64,000 bases of DNA. Source: Actinoplanes lutulentus (lineage in GTDB: Bacteria; Actinomycetota; Actinomycetes; Mycobacteriales; Micromonosporaceae). Both the position numbers and the translations under genes were made by a program. Below the pieces are notes generated by a model. That model was not told where the DNA came from. It saw only the letters and a program-made list of their open reading frames with translations, and ran no database searches. The stretch spans positions 272,419 to 336,418 of the forward strand of contig NZ_QLMJ01000008.1 of assembly GCF_003259845.1 (NCBI RefSeq), written 5' to 3'. Below, piece by piece: positions 50,563-59,540 of the stretch (position 1 is the first letter of the stretch; the number at the start of each line of letters is the position of its first letter).

Positions 50563-52992
50563 TCAGCCGGTCAGGGAGTTCGCTGAGCGCAGCACCTCGG
50601 GCGCCGCGAACGCGGCGGGGTCGAGGGTCGCCGTCGTCGTGACCGAAAACGTTCGGCTCTCGCCGGGCAGCAGATCCACGAGCATCTCGTCGACAACCGC
50701 GTCCGGCGCGAGACGATCAACCAGAAGAGCAAGATCCCTTGTGTACGCCGACGCGCTGACCGTCACCTCATATCCGGTATCCACGGCCCGAACGCTGACC
50801 TCGACCGGCGACGGATCGAACGCCAGGTCGTAGTCCTCGGCGAACAGATGCGTGGCCCGCAACGACCCGGCATCGGCGACCAGAACCGTGCGGGCCGGGT
50901 CGCCCACCGGCAGCGGTTCCCCGACCGGGATGAGGCTCACGCCACGCGCCGGCACCTCGAGGTCGGCCCAGCGCTCCTCGACGACCTTTCCGTCAAAGCC
51001 GATGAGCCGGATCTGCGCACGGGACTCCCAGCGCGCATCACTGTCGTTGACAGCCGCCAGCACCGGCCCGCCATCGCGCACCACGAATCCCAGCGCCCGC
51101 GGCTCATAGGCGGCCCGCAACGCGTACCACGCCGGTTTCAACCGGCCGGCCCCGTCGACAACGGCCCACGACGTCACCGGCCAGCAGTCGTTCAGCTGCC
51201 ACAGAATGCTGCCCATCGTCCGCGGCGCATGCGACCGCAGATGCAGCACCGCATGCCGGGTGGCCCGCGCCTGATTCAACTGTGCGGCCCAGTGCCAGTC
51301 CCCGAAATCGTCCGGCAGCCGCATGTGCCGCGTAATCCCGGCATCAAGCTTCGCGTTGCCACCCTCGGCCTTCTGATGCAGCAGAAACGCCGCCGAGTCC
51401 TTCCGCAGATCCGCGGCATCCAGCGACGACTCCAATGTCGCCCACGCCGGCGGCGCCTGCCAGCCGAACTCCGAACAGAACCGCGGCACGAACTGGTCGT
51501 GGAACGTGTAGTCCTCCCGGTTCCACGCCTCCCACTCGTGCCGTGTCCCATAACGGTCGTCATTGGGATGCGCCTGCGACGACAGCGGGCTCGACGGACT
51601 GCCCGGGTGATAGGGCCGCGTCGGGTCCAGTGCGGCCAGCAACGCCGGGAAATCCTCGTAGTAGTACCGAGCACCCCAGGTCAAATCGCCGAGAGCCTCT
51701 TTCCAGCCCCAGTCCTCGTGACCCCAGATGTTCTCGTTGCCGCCATTCCACAGAATCAGCGACGGGTGCGGAACGAGCCGGGTGACGTTCTCCCGCGCCT
51801 CGGCGAGAATCTCCGAGCGAATCGGCTCCTCCTCCGCATAGGCCGCACAGGCCAGCGGAAAGTCCTGCCAGACCAGAATCCCCTGCTCGTCACAGACGTC
51901 GTAGAAATCGTCGCTCTCCCAGATGCCGCCACCCCACACCCGCAGAAGATTGGCGTTGGCGAGAGCCGCGCGGTTCACCGCGCGCTCCAATGTGGTACAC
52001 GTGATCCGGGTCAGCAGATGATCGTCGGGAATCCAGTTGAGTCCCCGCACAAAGATCGGCTGATCGTTGACGACAAGGGTGAACGCCGACCCGTGCTCAT
52101 CCGGCGTCTCGTCAAGCCGCACATCGCGGAAACCGACCCGCGAATCGAAACGGTCCAGGATGTCGCCCTGATACAGCAGCTTCACGGTGATCGGGACGAG
52201 GGTCTGGTCGCCGTACCCGATCGGCCACCAGAGCGGGGCGTCCTCCACGTCGATCTCGACCGTTCCGGAGCCGGCCGCGGCGGGCAGCGGCAGGCGGCGC
52301 CGGCCGTGCTCGCCGACGTAGATCTCGGCGACCAGGTTCACGCCGGCGGCCCGCTCGACGTCGACGACCACGGTCAGATGGTCACGGGTCGCCAGCGGGC
52401 GGACGGCGGTGATCCGCGCGGTCTGCCAGCGTTCCAGCCGGACCGCTTTCCAGATGCCGGCCGTCTGCAGGTCGGGACCCCAGTCCCAGCCGAACGAGCA
52501 GGCCATCTTGCGCACCGCGTTGAACGGGTGCGGGTACGGCCGGGGCCGCTCGCCGATCTCGTCCTGCAGCCGCTCGGCGTACTCAAGGGCGGACGCGAAC
52601 CGCACGGTGAGCGTCTGGTCCTCGCCGGTGACCAGCGCGCTCACGTCGAACCGGTACCCGCGGTGCATGTTCGCCGTCCGGCCGATCTCCACGCCGTCCA
52701 GCTCGATGGTCGCGACGGTGTCCAGGCCGTCGAAGACCAGGTCGAGGCGCTCCCCCGGCGCGGCCGGTTCGGCGCGCAGCACCGTGTCGTACCGCCAGGA
52801 GGTCCGGTGGAACCAGGCGAGCGCCCCCTCGTTCTCGCCGAGGTACGGGTCCGGGATCAGACCGGCGTCGAGCAGATCGGTGTGCACGGTGCCCGGGACG
52901 GTGGCGGGCACCGTGCGCTCCGCGATCTCCGGCGGGACCGGTCCGCCGGTCGCGCGGACGGTCCAGCCGGTGTGTAGCTCGGTCTTGCGCAT
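50563..52992 (-). CDS. GH2 beta-mannosidase
   Basis: About 809 residues, cytosolic (no signal). GH2 beta-mannosidase layout: jelly-roll N-domain (TVPATVPGTVHTDLLDAGLI, FDGLDTVATIELDGVEIG), Ig-like domains and a TIM barrel with acid/base Glu in WNGGNENIWG (near 420) and nucleophile Glu in FCSEFGW (near 505). It releases mannose from mannooligosaccharides. The ATG at 52992 has no ribosome site; the transcript may be leaderless. Divergent from the ROK regulator over 50 bases containing CTTAAG. Confidence 0.92.
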   Translation of the reverse strand: MRKTELHTGWTVRATGGPVPPEIAERTVPATVPGTVHTDLLDAGLIPDPYLGENEGALAWFHRTSWRYDTVLRAEPAAPGERLDLVFDGLDTVATIELDGVEIGRTANMHRGYRFDVSALVTGEDQTLTVRFASALEYAERLQDEIGERPRPYPHPFNAVRKMACSFGWDWGPDLQTAGIWKAVRLERWQTARITAVRPLATRDHLTVVVDVERAAGVNLVAEIYVGEHGRRRLPLPAAAGSGTVEIDVEDAPLWWPIGYGDQTLVPITVKLLYQGDILDRFDSRVGFRDVRLDETPDEHGSAFTLVVNDQPIFVRGLNWIPDDHLLTRITCTTLERAVNRAALANANLLRVWGGGIWESDDFYDVCDEQGILVWQDFPLACAAYAEEEPIRSEILAEARENVTRLVPHPSLILWNGGNENIWGHEDWGWKEALGDLTWGARYYYEDFPALLAALDPTRPYHPGSPSSPLSSQAHPNDDRYGTRHEWEAWNREDYTFHDQFVPRFCSEFGWQAPPAWATLESSLDAADLRKDSAAFLLHQKAEGGNAKLDAGITRHMRLPDDFGDWHWAAQLNQARATRHAVLHLRSHAPRTMGSILWQLNDCWPVTSWAVVDGAGRLKPAWYALRAAYEPRALGFVVRDGGPVLAAVNDSDARWESRAQIRLIGFDGKVVEERWADLEVPARGVSLIPVGEPLPVGDPARTVLVADAGSLRATHLFAEDYDLAFDPSPVEVSVRAVDTGYEVTVSASAYTRDLALLVDRLAPDAVVDEMLVDLLPGESRTFSVTTTATLDPAAFAAPEVLRSANSLTG

Positions 52993-53042
52993 ACCCATAT
53001 TCTTAAGCTGCTGAACTAAGCCCGTCAACGAGGGGGTCCGTC

Positions 53043-54161
53043 ATGGTTCGCTCGGCCAGAGGACGGGCACGGGAGGCGATCCTCGACGCGATCCGGGCCG
53101 CCGAGCCGCTGAGCCGTGTCGAACTCGCCGCCGCGACCGGGCTCACCGAGGCCGCCGTCTCCATGACCGTACGCCGCCTTCTCGACGACGGCTTGGTGAT
53201 CGAGGACGGCCGCAAGCCCACCGCCGGCAAACCACGCACCCTGCTGCGCCTCGATCCGGGCGCCCGGATCGCCGTCGGCGTCCACCTCGACGCCGGCGTC
53301 GCCACGTTCGTGCTGACCGGCCAGACCGGCGGCATCATCTCCCGCCTGGCCCGCCCGACCAGCACTCCACCGACCGCCGACGAGCTCGCGGCCGGCGTCG
53401 CGGTGCTGCTCGCCGGCTCCGGCGTCGACGCGGCCCGCTGCCAGGGCATCGGCCTGGCCGGCGCGGCGGCTTCTCCCGCACCCCATGACGAAGCGGATGA
53501 ACTCGGTGCGCGGCTGGCCTCGGCGACCGGGTTGCCGGTAGTGGTGGAGAACGACGCGACCGCTGCCGCGGTCGGCGAGCACTGGGTCGCCCGGCTCGGC
53601 CCGGAACGGGCCTTCGCGGCCCTGCACATGGGCGGCCGGCTCGGCGCCGGCATCATCATCGAAGGCCGGGTCCTGCGAGGCGGTGAGTTCGGCCATTTCT
53701 GCGTACGCCCGGAAGGCCCCGAATGCTGGTGCGGCTCGCGAGGTTGCCTGGAGGCGGTGGCCGGTCCGCGTACCCTCGTCGCTCTGGCGTCGGCAGATGC
53801 CGCGGCCGCGGCAGAAGCCGGACTCGCACGCACCTCGCGGGGTGTGTCTGCGGACTTCGCGGCGATCGCGCGCGCGGCACGCGCCGGAGCACCCACCTGC
53901 CGCGCGCTGCTGGAGGAGTCCGCGGGGTACGTGGCGGCCGCGGCAGAGTCGGTGGTGAACCTGCTCGACCTGGACCTGGTCGTGCTCACCGGAGCGGGAT
54001 TCGCGGCGGCGTCGTTCGTGTACGGCCCGGCCATCCAGCGCCGCATCGCCCCCGCCGACAGCCGCACGTGGCACCGCGCGGTGACGGTGACGGTGTCCCT
54101 GGCAGCGTCGACCGCGTCGGCGACCGGAGCAGCGGCGCTCGTGCTCCAGCCCCCCACATAG
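53043..54161 (+). CDS. ROK-family transcriptional regulator
   Basis: 372 residues. N-terminal winged HTH (LSRVELAAATGLTEAAVSMT), then the ROK sugar-kinase-like domain with GVHLDAGVATFVLTG, VENDATAAAVGEHWV and the zinc motif CWCGSRGCLE. As the divergent partner of beta-mannosidase it probably represses mannoside genes and responds to mannose or an oligosaccharide. GAGGGGGT precedes the ATG. No phosphotransfer activity is implied. Confidence 0.92.
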   Translation: MVRSARGRAREAILDAIRAAEPLSRVELAAATGLTEAAVSMTVRRLLDDGLVIEDGRKPTAGKPRTLLRLDPGARIAVGVHLDAGVATFVLTGQTGGIISRLARPTSTPPTADELAAGVAVLLAGSGVDAARCQGIGLAGAAASPAPHDEADELGARLASATGLPVVVENDATAAAVGEHWVARLGPERAFAALHMGGRLGAGIIIEGRVLRGGEFGHFCVRPEGPECWCGSRGCLEAVAGPRTLVALASADAAAAAEAGLARTSRGVSADFAAIARAARAGAPTCRALLEESAGYVAAAAESVVNLLDLDLVVLTGAGFAAASFVYGPAIQRRIAPADSRTWHRAVTVTVSLAASTASATGAAALVLQPPT

Positions 54162-54187
54162 GATCGATCTTTCCTAGGATCGGCCGC

Positions 54188-54739
54188 ATGACGTCTGATG
54201 CCCGACCAACCGGACTGGTCACCGGATGCCTGGTGGCGATTTCGTTCGGGACCGTGTTCATCCTGGTCAACAGCGGCGGCCTGTCCTCGCCATGGCCCCT
54301 GATCATCCGGTTGGCCGGGGTGATCGCCGCGGTGGCCCTGCTGGTGGCGCTCTTCCGCACCGTGCGGACCGCGGCCGCGCCCGGCACCGTCCCGGATGTC
54401 CGCGGATTCACCGACCGGCGCTACTGGCTGGTCGTGGCCGTCGAGGTGATCGCGCTGTTCGGCGGCCTCTACGTGATCAACGGCGTGCTGGAGCTGAACG
54501 AGGTCTCGGTCGCCTGGGTGGCCACTGTGGTCGGTGTGCACTTCTTCGCCCTGGCCTGGGCATGGCGGATGCCGATGTACCACTGGCTGGGCGCCGTGAT
54601 GACGGTCCTCGGCCTGGCCGGTTTCGCGGCCTGGGCCCTGACCGAGTCGGCGGCGACGGTTGGGCTGATCGCGGGGGTCGGCTCGGGCGTGGCGCTGTTC
54701 GGCATGGTGGTGGCGGCGCTCCGGCAGGCCCGGGGGTGA
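54188..54739 (+). CDS. Hypothetical membrane protein with about six TM helices
   Basis: 183 residues, hydrophobic throughout, with a basic linker at residues 58-62. It resembles half of an EamA/DMT-type transporter in size and helix rhythm (VTGCLVAISFGTVFILVNSG; VTGVIAGVGSGVALFGMVVA-like end), but no signature is present. It lies 26 bases after the ROK gene and could be co-transcribed. Function unknown. Confidence 0.7.
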   Translation: MTSDARPTGLVTGCLVAISFGTVFILVNSGGLSSPWPLIIRLAGVIAAVALLVALFRTVRTAAAPGTVPDVRGFTDRRYWLVVAVEVIALFGGLYVINGVLELNEVSVAWVATVVGVHFFALAWAWRMPMYHWLGAVMTVLGLAGFAAWALTESAATVGLIAGVGSGVALFGMVVAALRQARG

Positions 54740-54798
54740 CCGTTTCACGCGTACGTTCGGGGGATTTTTAAATGGCTTAAGTTTCTCCCCTCCGGACG

Positions 54799-54840
54799 TT
54801 GACAGGGGTGGATGCCTCGGCGCATGTTGGGAGCGCTCCC
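54799..54840 (+). promoter_or_regulatory. Sigma-70-type promoter with CebR-like operator for mannanase gene
   Basis: TTGACA (54799-54804), an 18-base spacer and CATGTT (54823-54828) form a good actinomycete promoter. The perfect palindrome GGGAGCGCTCCC (54829-54840) follows directly and covers the expected transcription start; it is the core of the CebR-type LacI operator TGGGAGCGCTCCCA. A CTTAAG word, also found before the mannosidase gene, lies upstream at about 54776. The mannanase ATG follows at 54870 behind AGGAGGA. Confidence 0.8.
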
Positions 54841-54869
54841 GAATCCTGCGTCCCCCAGGAGGAATCCCC

Positions 54870-56252
54870 ATGAGATCGAAATGGTGGGGCGGCTTGGCCG
54901 CTCTGCTCACCTGCGCGGCGGCCGTCCTCGTCGCCGCACAACCCGCTCAGGCCGCCACCGGCTTCAGCGTGTCCGGTACGACCATCGTCGATGCGAACGG
55001 CAGTCCGTTCGTGATGCGCGGCGTCAACCACGCCCACACGTGGTACCCGTCGCAGCTTTCGTCGTCACTGTCCGGCGCCAAGGCCCTCGGGTCGAACACC
55101 GTCCGCGTCGTGCTCGCGAGCGGCCAGCGCTGGACCAAGAACGAGGCGTCCGACGTCAGCAACGTGATCAGCCAGTGCAAGGCGAACCGGCTGATCTGCG
55201 TCCTCGAAGTGCACGACACCACCGGGTACGGCGAGCAGTCCGGCGCCGCTACCCTCGCCCAGGCCGTGGATTACTGGATCTCGGTGAAGTCCGCGCTCGA
55301 CGGCCAGGAGAGCTTCGTCATCCTGAACATCGGCAACGAGCCCTACGGCAACGGCACTGCCGCGTCGTCCTGGACCGCCGACACCAAGTCGGCGATCACC
55401 CGGCTGCGCACCGCCGGATTCCAGCACCAGATCATGGTGGACGCGCCGAACTGGGGCCAGGACTGGCAGTTCATCATGCGTGACAACGCGGCCTCGGTCT
55501 TCGCCGCCGACCCGAACCGCAACACCGTCTTCTCCATCCACATGTACGGGGTGTTCGACACCGCCGCGGAGATCACCGACTATCTGGGCCGGTTCCAGAG
55601 TGCCGGGCTGCCGGTGGTGGTGGGTGAGTTCGGGTTCGACCACTCGGACGGCAATCCGGACGAGGACACGATCCTGGCCACCGCGCAGGCGCGCGGAATC
55701 GGCTATCTGGGCTGGTCGTGGAGTGGCAACGGGGGCGGCGTCGAATATCTCGACATGGTCACCAACTTCAACGCGGCCGCACTGACGACGTGGGGCCAGC
55801 GGATCTTCAACGGTGCCAATGGCATCAAGGCGACGTCGAAGGAGGCGACCGTTTTCGGAAGCCAGCCGTCGTCACCGGCGCCTTCATCGCCTTCGCCCTC
55901 GTCATCGCCTTCGCCCTCGTCATCGCCTTCACCCAGCACTCCCCCTCCGTCTGGTGCTTGCACCGCCACCTACGCGGTCTCCAACTCCTGGCCCGGCGGC
56001 TTCCAGGGTGCCGTCACCGTGAAAGCCGGCTCGGCCGCGATCAACGGCTGGACCGTGACCTGGACCTGGCCCAACGGCCAGCGCTTCAGCAGCACCTGGA
56101 ACGCCGCGATCACCACCTCCGGCGACACCGTCACCGCCCGCAGCCTCGGCTACAACGGCTCACTGGCGGCCGGCGCGTCCACGAGCTGGGGTTTCACCGG
56201 CACGTTCACCAGCACCAACACCGCTCCGACGCTCGCCTGCACCACGCCCTGA
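54870..56252 (+). CDS. Secreted GH5 endo-beta-mannanase with CBM2
   Basis: 460 residues. Signal peptide 1-28 (AAQPAQAA); GH5 catalytic domain with features of subfamily 8 mannanases (EVHDTTGYGEQSGAATLAQA), acid/base Glu in NIGNEPYGN (near 155) and nucleophile Glu in VVGEFGF (near 252); a Ser/Pro linker at about 338-365; then a CBM2a cellulose-binding domain (SNSWPGGFQGAVTVKAGSAA, NGWTVTWTWPNGQ). It cuts mannan in plant cell walls while bound to cellulose; the cytosolic mannosidase finishes the products. Regulated by the CebR-like operator. Confidence 0.93.
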   Translation: MRSKWWGGLAALLTCAAAVLVAAQPAQAATGFSVSGTTIVDANGSPFVMRGVNHAHTWYPSQLSSSLSGAKALGSNTVRVVLASGQRWTKNEASDVSNVISQCKANRLICVLEVHDTTGYGEQSGAATLAQAVDYWISVKSALDGQESFVILNIGNEPYGNGTAASSWTADTKSAITRLRTAGFQHQIMVDAPNWGQDWQFIMRDNAASVFAADPNRNTVFSIHMYGVFDTAAEITDYLGRFQSAGLPVVVGEFGFDHSDGNPDEDTILATAQARGIGYLGWSWSGNGGGVEYLDMVTNFNAAALTTWGQRIFNGANGIKATSKEATVFGSQPSSPAPSSPSPSSSPSPSSSPSPSTPPPSGACTATYAVSNSWPGGFQGAVTVKAGSAAINGWTVTWTWPNGQRFSSTWNAAITTSGDTVTARSLGYNGSLAAGASTSWGFTGTFTSTNTAPTLACTTP

Positions 56253-56261
56253 TTTTCATGG

Positions 56262-56331
56262 AGCCATGGTGGTGCCAAAATGGCACCACCATGGCTTGCA
56301 GTGGTGCCATAGCTGTGCCACAGTGGTGTCA
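56262..56331. promoter_or_regulatory. Palindromic operator cluster for RHH regulator
   Basis: A perfect inverted repeat with 16-bp arms (56262-56277 and 56281-56296, three-base centre AAA) contains TGGTGCCA and its complement TGGCACCA. Further TGGTGCCA (56302-56309) and TGGTGTCA (56324-56331) half-sites follow up to the ATG of the RHH gene. The pattern of repeated 8-base words is what ribbon-helix-helix repressors bind, so autoregulation is likely. Confidence 0.75.
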
Positions 56332-56846
56332 TGGACTTGACCACGTACGTGAACAACCTCGGCCGGGAGTTCGCCTCCCTCGCCGAAGCCGGCGGCGAGG
56401 ACTCCCGCGCGCTGGTCGAGCGCCTGACCGGGCCGCTCGAATCAGCGATCCGGATGACGCTGCTCGACGCCCTGTCGGCCGCCGCCGACGAGATCACCCA
56501 GGACCTGGCCCCGGGCTCGGTCGAGGTCCGTCTCCGCGGCCGCGACCCTGATTTCGTGGTGACTACGCCCGCTGTTCTGGAGCCCGCCTCTGCCGCTCCG
56601 GCCTCTCCCGCCTCTTCCTCCGCGGGCTCCGAGCCGCCGATCTCCGAGGACGGCCCCGCCGCCCGGATCAACGTGCGCCTTCCCGAGCAGCTCAAAGCCT
56701 CGATCGAAGAGGCCGCCGCCAAGGAGGGCCGCTCGGTGAACGCCTGGCTGGTCCGCGCGGCCGCCACCGCTCTGCAACGCCCCGAGCGCGACCAGCCTGC
56801 CGAGCCGCGGAAGGCCAAGCAGGGCTTCACCGGCTGGGTCCGCTGA
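56331..56846 (+). CDS. Ribbon-helix-helix (HicB-like) regulator
   Basis: 171 residues. An N-terminal helical domain (LVERLTGPLESAIRMTLLDA), an Ala/Pro/Ser linker, and a C-terminal RHH domain near residues 112-150 (ARINVRLPEQLKASIEEAAA then KEGRSVNAWLVRA). No HicA toxin is adjacent; instead it heads an operon with DUF4097 and an ABC exporter, a combination I recognise from other actinomycetes. It probably represses its own operon through the TGGTGCCA sites. Confidence 0.82.
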   Translation: MDLTTYVNNLGREFASLAEAGGEDSRALVERLTGPLESAIRMTLLDALSAAADEITQDLAPGSVEVRLRGRDPDFVVTTPAVLEPASAAPASPASSSAGSEPPISEDGPAARINVRLPEQLKASIEEAAAKEGRSVNAWLVRAAATALQRPERDQPAEPRKAKQGFTGWVR

Positions 56847-56886
56847 CCTCCATCTTTTGAGAGACCCGACAACCGTGGGGACAACC

Positions 56887-57738
56887 ATGCCCATTTTCGA
56901 CACATCCGAGCCGATTTCCGTGGCGGTCGACCTCAGCGTCGGCCACGTGACCATCGCCGCCGGCGACCGCGTCGACACCATCGTCGAGGTCCGCCCGAGC
57001 AACGAGGCCAACGACTCCGACGTCGAGGCCGCCCAGCAGGTACGCGTCGACTTCAGCACCGGCACGCTGCGGGTCACCGGCCCGAAGCGCGTTTTCGACT
57101 TCTCCCACAAGACCAAGTCGGTGACGGTCTCCATCGAGCTGCCCGCCGACTCCCGGGTGACCGCCGAAGTCCAGCTCGGTGACCTGCGTGCCACCGGCCG
57201 GCTCGGCGAGTCCCGGTTCAAGACCGCGGCCGGGCACGTCTCGGTGGAGCAGACGGGCGCGCTGCGCGTACGGACGTCAGCCGGTGACGTCACCGCCACC
57301 AGCATCGCTGGCGACGCGGACATCGCCACCGGCACCGGCCGGATCACGGTCGGCGAGATCGACGGCAATGCCGTACTCAAGAACTCCAACGGCGACACCA
57401 CGATCGCCGCGGTGACCGGGACGGTGCGCGTACGCGCCGCCAACGGCGACATCACCGTGGAGCAGGCCGGCGCCGGGGCCGACGCGAAGTCGTCCAACGG
57501 CAGCGTCCGGCTCGGCTCGGTGGCTCGCGGGTCGGTCGTGCTGGAGACGGCACTCGGCAACCTGGACGTCGGCATCGCCTCGGGCACCGCGGCATGGCTC
57601 GACGTGAACACCAGCTTCGGACGCGTACGCAATCTCCTGGAGAACTCCCCCGGGCCGGACGCGACCGACGAGACGGTTGAGGTCCGCGGCCGCACCACGT
57701 ACGGCGACATCACCATCCACCGAGGAGGCGAACGATGA
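56887..57738 (+). CDS. DUF4097 beta-strand-repeat protein
   Basis: 283 residues, soluble, made of short repeated beta-strands ending in G-D-I/V-T (LGDLRATGR, SAGDVTATS, NGDTTIAAV, NGDITVEQA, TYGDITIHR), as expected for a DUF4097 beta-helix or adhesin-like solenoid. No signal peptide is visible. Function unknown; it is often encoded with RHH regulators and ABC exporters. GGGGA precedes the ATG at 56887. It overlaps the ATPase gene by four bases. Confidence 0.85.
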   Translation: MPIFDTSEPISVAVDLSVGHVTIAAGDRVDTIVEVRPSNEANDSDVEAAQQVRVDFSTGTLRVTGPKRVFDFSHKTKSVTVSIELPADSRVTAEVQLGDLRATGRLGESRFKTAAGHVSVEQTGALRVRTSAGDVTATSIAGDADIATGTGRITVGEIDGNAVLKNSNGDTTIAAVTGTVRVRAANGDITVEQAGAGADAKSSNGSVRLGSVARGSVVLETALGNLDVGIASGTAAWLDVNTSFGRVRNLLENSPGPDATDETVEVRGRTTYGDITIHRGGER

Positions 57739-58658
57739 TCGAGGTGTCCGGGCTTCGCAAGGCGTTCGGCGAGCACACCGTGCTCGACGGCATCAACCTG
57801 ACCGTGCCGCACGGAACCGTGTTCTCGCTGCTCGGCGCGAACGGCGCCGGCAAGACCACCACCGTGAAGATTCTGTCCACATTGCTCGGTGCGAACGCCG
57901 GCGAGGCCCGGGTGGCCGGACACGACCTGGCCCGGGATCCGGACGCGGTCCGTGCCGCGATCGGCGTCACCGGCCAGTTCTCCGCCGTCGACAACCTGCT
58001 CACCGGCGCGGAGAACCTGACGCTGATGGCGGATCTGCACCACCTGCCCCGGGCACAGGGCCGCCGGCGCGCCGCTGACCTGCTCGACCAGTTCGACCTG
58101 GCCGACACCGGCAAGAAGCCCGTGTCGACGTACTCCGGAGGCATGCGGCGGCGCCTCGACCTGGCGATGACCCTGGTCGGCAGCCCGCAGCTGATCTTCC
58201 TCGACGAGCCGACCACCGGCTTGGACCCGCGCAGCCGGCGCAACATGTGGCAGATCATCCGCGACCTGGTATCCGGCGGCGTCACCATCTTCCTCACGAC
58301 GCAATACCTGGAGGAGGCCGACGAGCTGGCCGACCGGATCGCGGTCCTCGACCAGGGCCGGATCGTCGCCGAGGGAACCCCGGACGAGCTGAAACGCCGC
58401 ATCCCCGGCGGACACGTCCGGCTGCGCTTCGCCGAGCCGCAGAGCCTCGACGCGGCGATGGCGGTCCTGGGCCAGGCATCCCGCGAGACCGACACCCTCG
58501 CGCTGCGGGTCCCGAGCGACGGCAGCCTGCGCGCCCTGAAGGACTTGATCGGCCACCTCGACGACCGCGCGATCGAGGTGGACGAACTGTCCGTGCATAC
58601 CCCGGACCTGGACGACGTGTTCCTGGCCCTGACCACCGTCTCGTCGAAAGCTAGGTGA
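57735..58658 (+). CDS. ABC transporter ATP-binding protein, DrrA-like
   Basis: 307 residues. Walker A GANGAGKTTT, Q-loop in GVTGQFSAVDNLLTGAENL, signature YSGGMRRRLDLAMTLVG, Walker B LIFLDEPTTGLD and H-loop in FLTTQYLEEAD; a C-terminal extension of about 80 residues as in daunorubicin-resistance DrrA proteins. It powers the permease encoded next. Overlaps both neighbours by four bases. Substrate unknown; hydrophobic drug or lipid export is typical. Confidence 0.94.
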   Translation: MIEVSGLRKAFGEHTVLDGINLTVPHGTVFSLLGANGAGKTTTVKILSTLLGANAGEARVAGHDLARDPDAVRAAIGVTGQFSAVDNLLTGAENLTLMADLHHLPRAQGRRRAADLLDQFDLADTGKKPVSTYSGGMRRRLDLAMTLVGSPQLIFLDEPTTGLDPRSRRNMWQIIRDLVSGGVTIFLTTQYLEEADELADRIAVLDQGRIVAEGTPDELKRRIPGGHVRLRFAEPQSLDAAMAVLGQASRETDTLALRVPSDGSLRALKDLIGHLDDRAIEVDELSVHTPDLDDVFLALTTVSSKAR

Positions 58659-59461
58659 TCACCATGACCACCCAGGCTCTGCCCTTCTACCCGTTGCGCG
58701 ACTCGGCGACGATGCTGCGCCGCAACGTCAAACGGATGCTGCGCTACCCGTCGATGACCCTGCTGCTCATCGGCATGCCCGTGGTCTTCCTGCTGCTGTT
58801 CGTCTACGTCTTCGGCGGCACGCTGGGCGCCGGCCTGGGCGCGGCCGCCGACGACGGCCGTTCGGCCTACGCCAACTACGTGGCCCCCGCGATCATCCTG
58901 ATGACCATCACGTCCACGGTCCAGGGCACCGCCATCGCGATCGCCACCGACATGACCGAAGGCATCATCACCAGATTCCGCACCATGCACATAGCCCGCG
59001 TCTCAGTCCTGACCGGCCACGTCGTCGGCGCCATGATCCAGGCAACGATCGCCGTCACGATCGTGACCGGCGTAGCGATGCTGGCCGGCTTCCACCCCGA
59101 GGCGGGCCTGCTGGAATGGCTGGCAGCGGCAGGGTTCCTGCTGGTCGTGGCGTTCTCCCTGATCTGGCTGGCGACCGCCCTGGGCCAGGTGAGCGACAGC
59201 GTCGAGACCGCGAGCAACCTGCCCATGCCGCTGGTCCTGCTGCCCTTCCTCAGCAGCGGCTTCGTCCCCACCGACTCGATGCCGGCGGGCCTGCGATGGA
59301 TAGCCGAAAACCAGCCCTTCACTCCCATCATCGAGACCCTGCGAGGCCTGCTCATGGGTACGCCCATCGGCAACAGCTGGTGGATCGCGTTGACGTGGTG
59401 CGCGGTGATCGCCCTGGGCAGCTACGTCTGGTCAAAGCACCTGTTCAACCGCGAATCGTGA
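58655..59461 (+). CDS. ABC transporter permease, DrrB-like (ABC2 type)
   Basis: 268 residues with six transmembrane helices of the ABC2 type. The family loop NVKRMLRYPSMTLLLIGMPV opens the protein, and ATDMTEGIITRFRTMHIARV and PFLSSGFVPTDSMPAGLRWI are conserved. Together with the ATPase it forms a heterodimeric exporter. It is the last clear gene of the RHH-DUF4097-ABC operon. Confidence 0.92.
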   Translation: MITMTTQALPFYPLRDSATMLRRNVKRMLRYPSMTLLLIGMPVVFLLLFVYVFGGTLGAGLGAAADDGRSAYANYVAPAIILMTITSTVQGTAIAIATDMTEGIITRFRTMHIARVSVLTGHVVGAMIQATIAVTIVTGVAMLAGFHPEAGLLEWLAAAGFLLVVAFSLIWLATALGQVSDSVETASNLPMPLVLLPFLSSGFVPTDSMPAGLRWIAENQPFTPIIETLRGLLMGTPIGNSWWIALTWCAVIALGSYVWSKHLFNRES

Positions 59462-59540
59462 TGTGTCGCAGGTGCCCTCACATGCCGAAGAGAGGGCGCA
59501 GATCCGTAGCGCAAATCGCTTGCAACGCCGACCTCCAGGG

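Noticed and set aside
53003..54910. Long minus-strand frames over the ROK regulator
   Set aside because: Composition is typical of antisense of GC-rich genes; the ROK HTH and zinc motif are intact on the plus strand.
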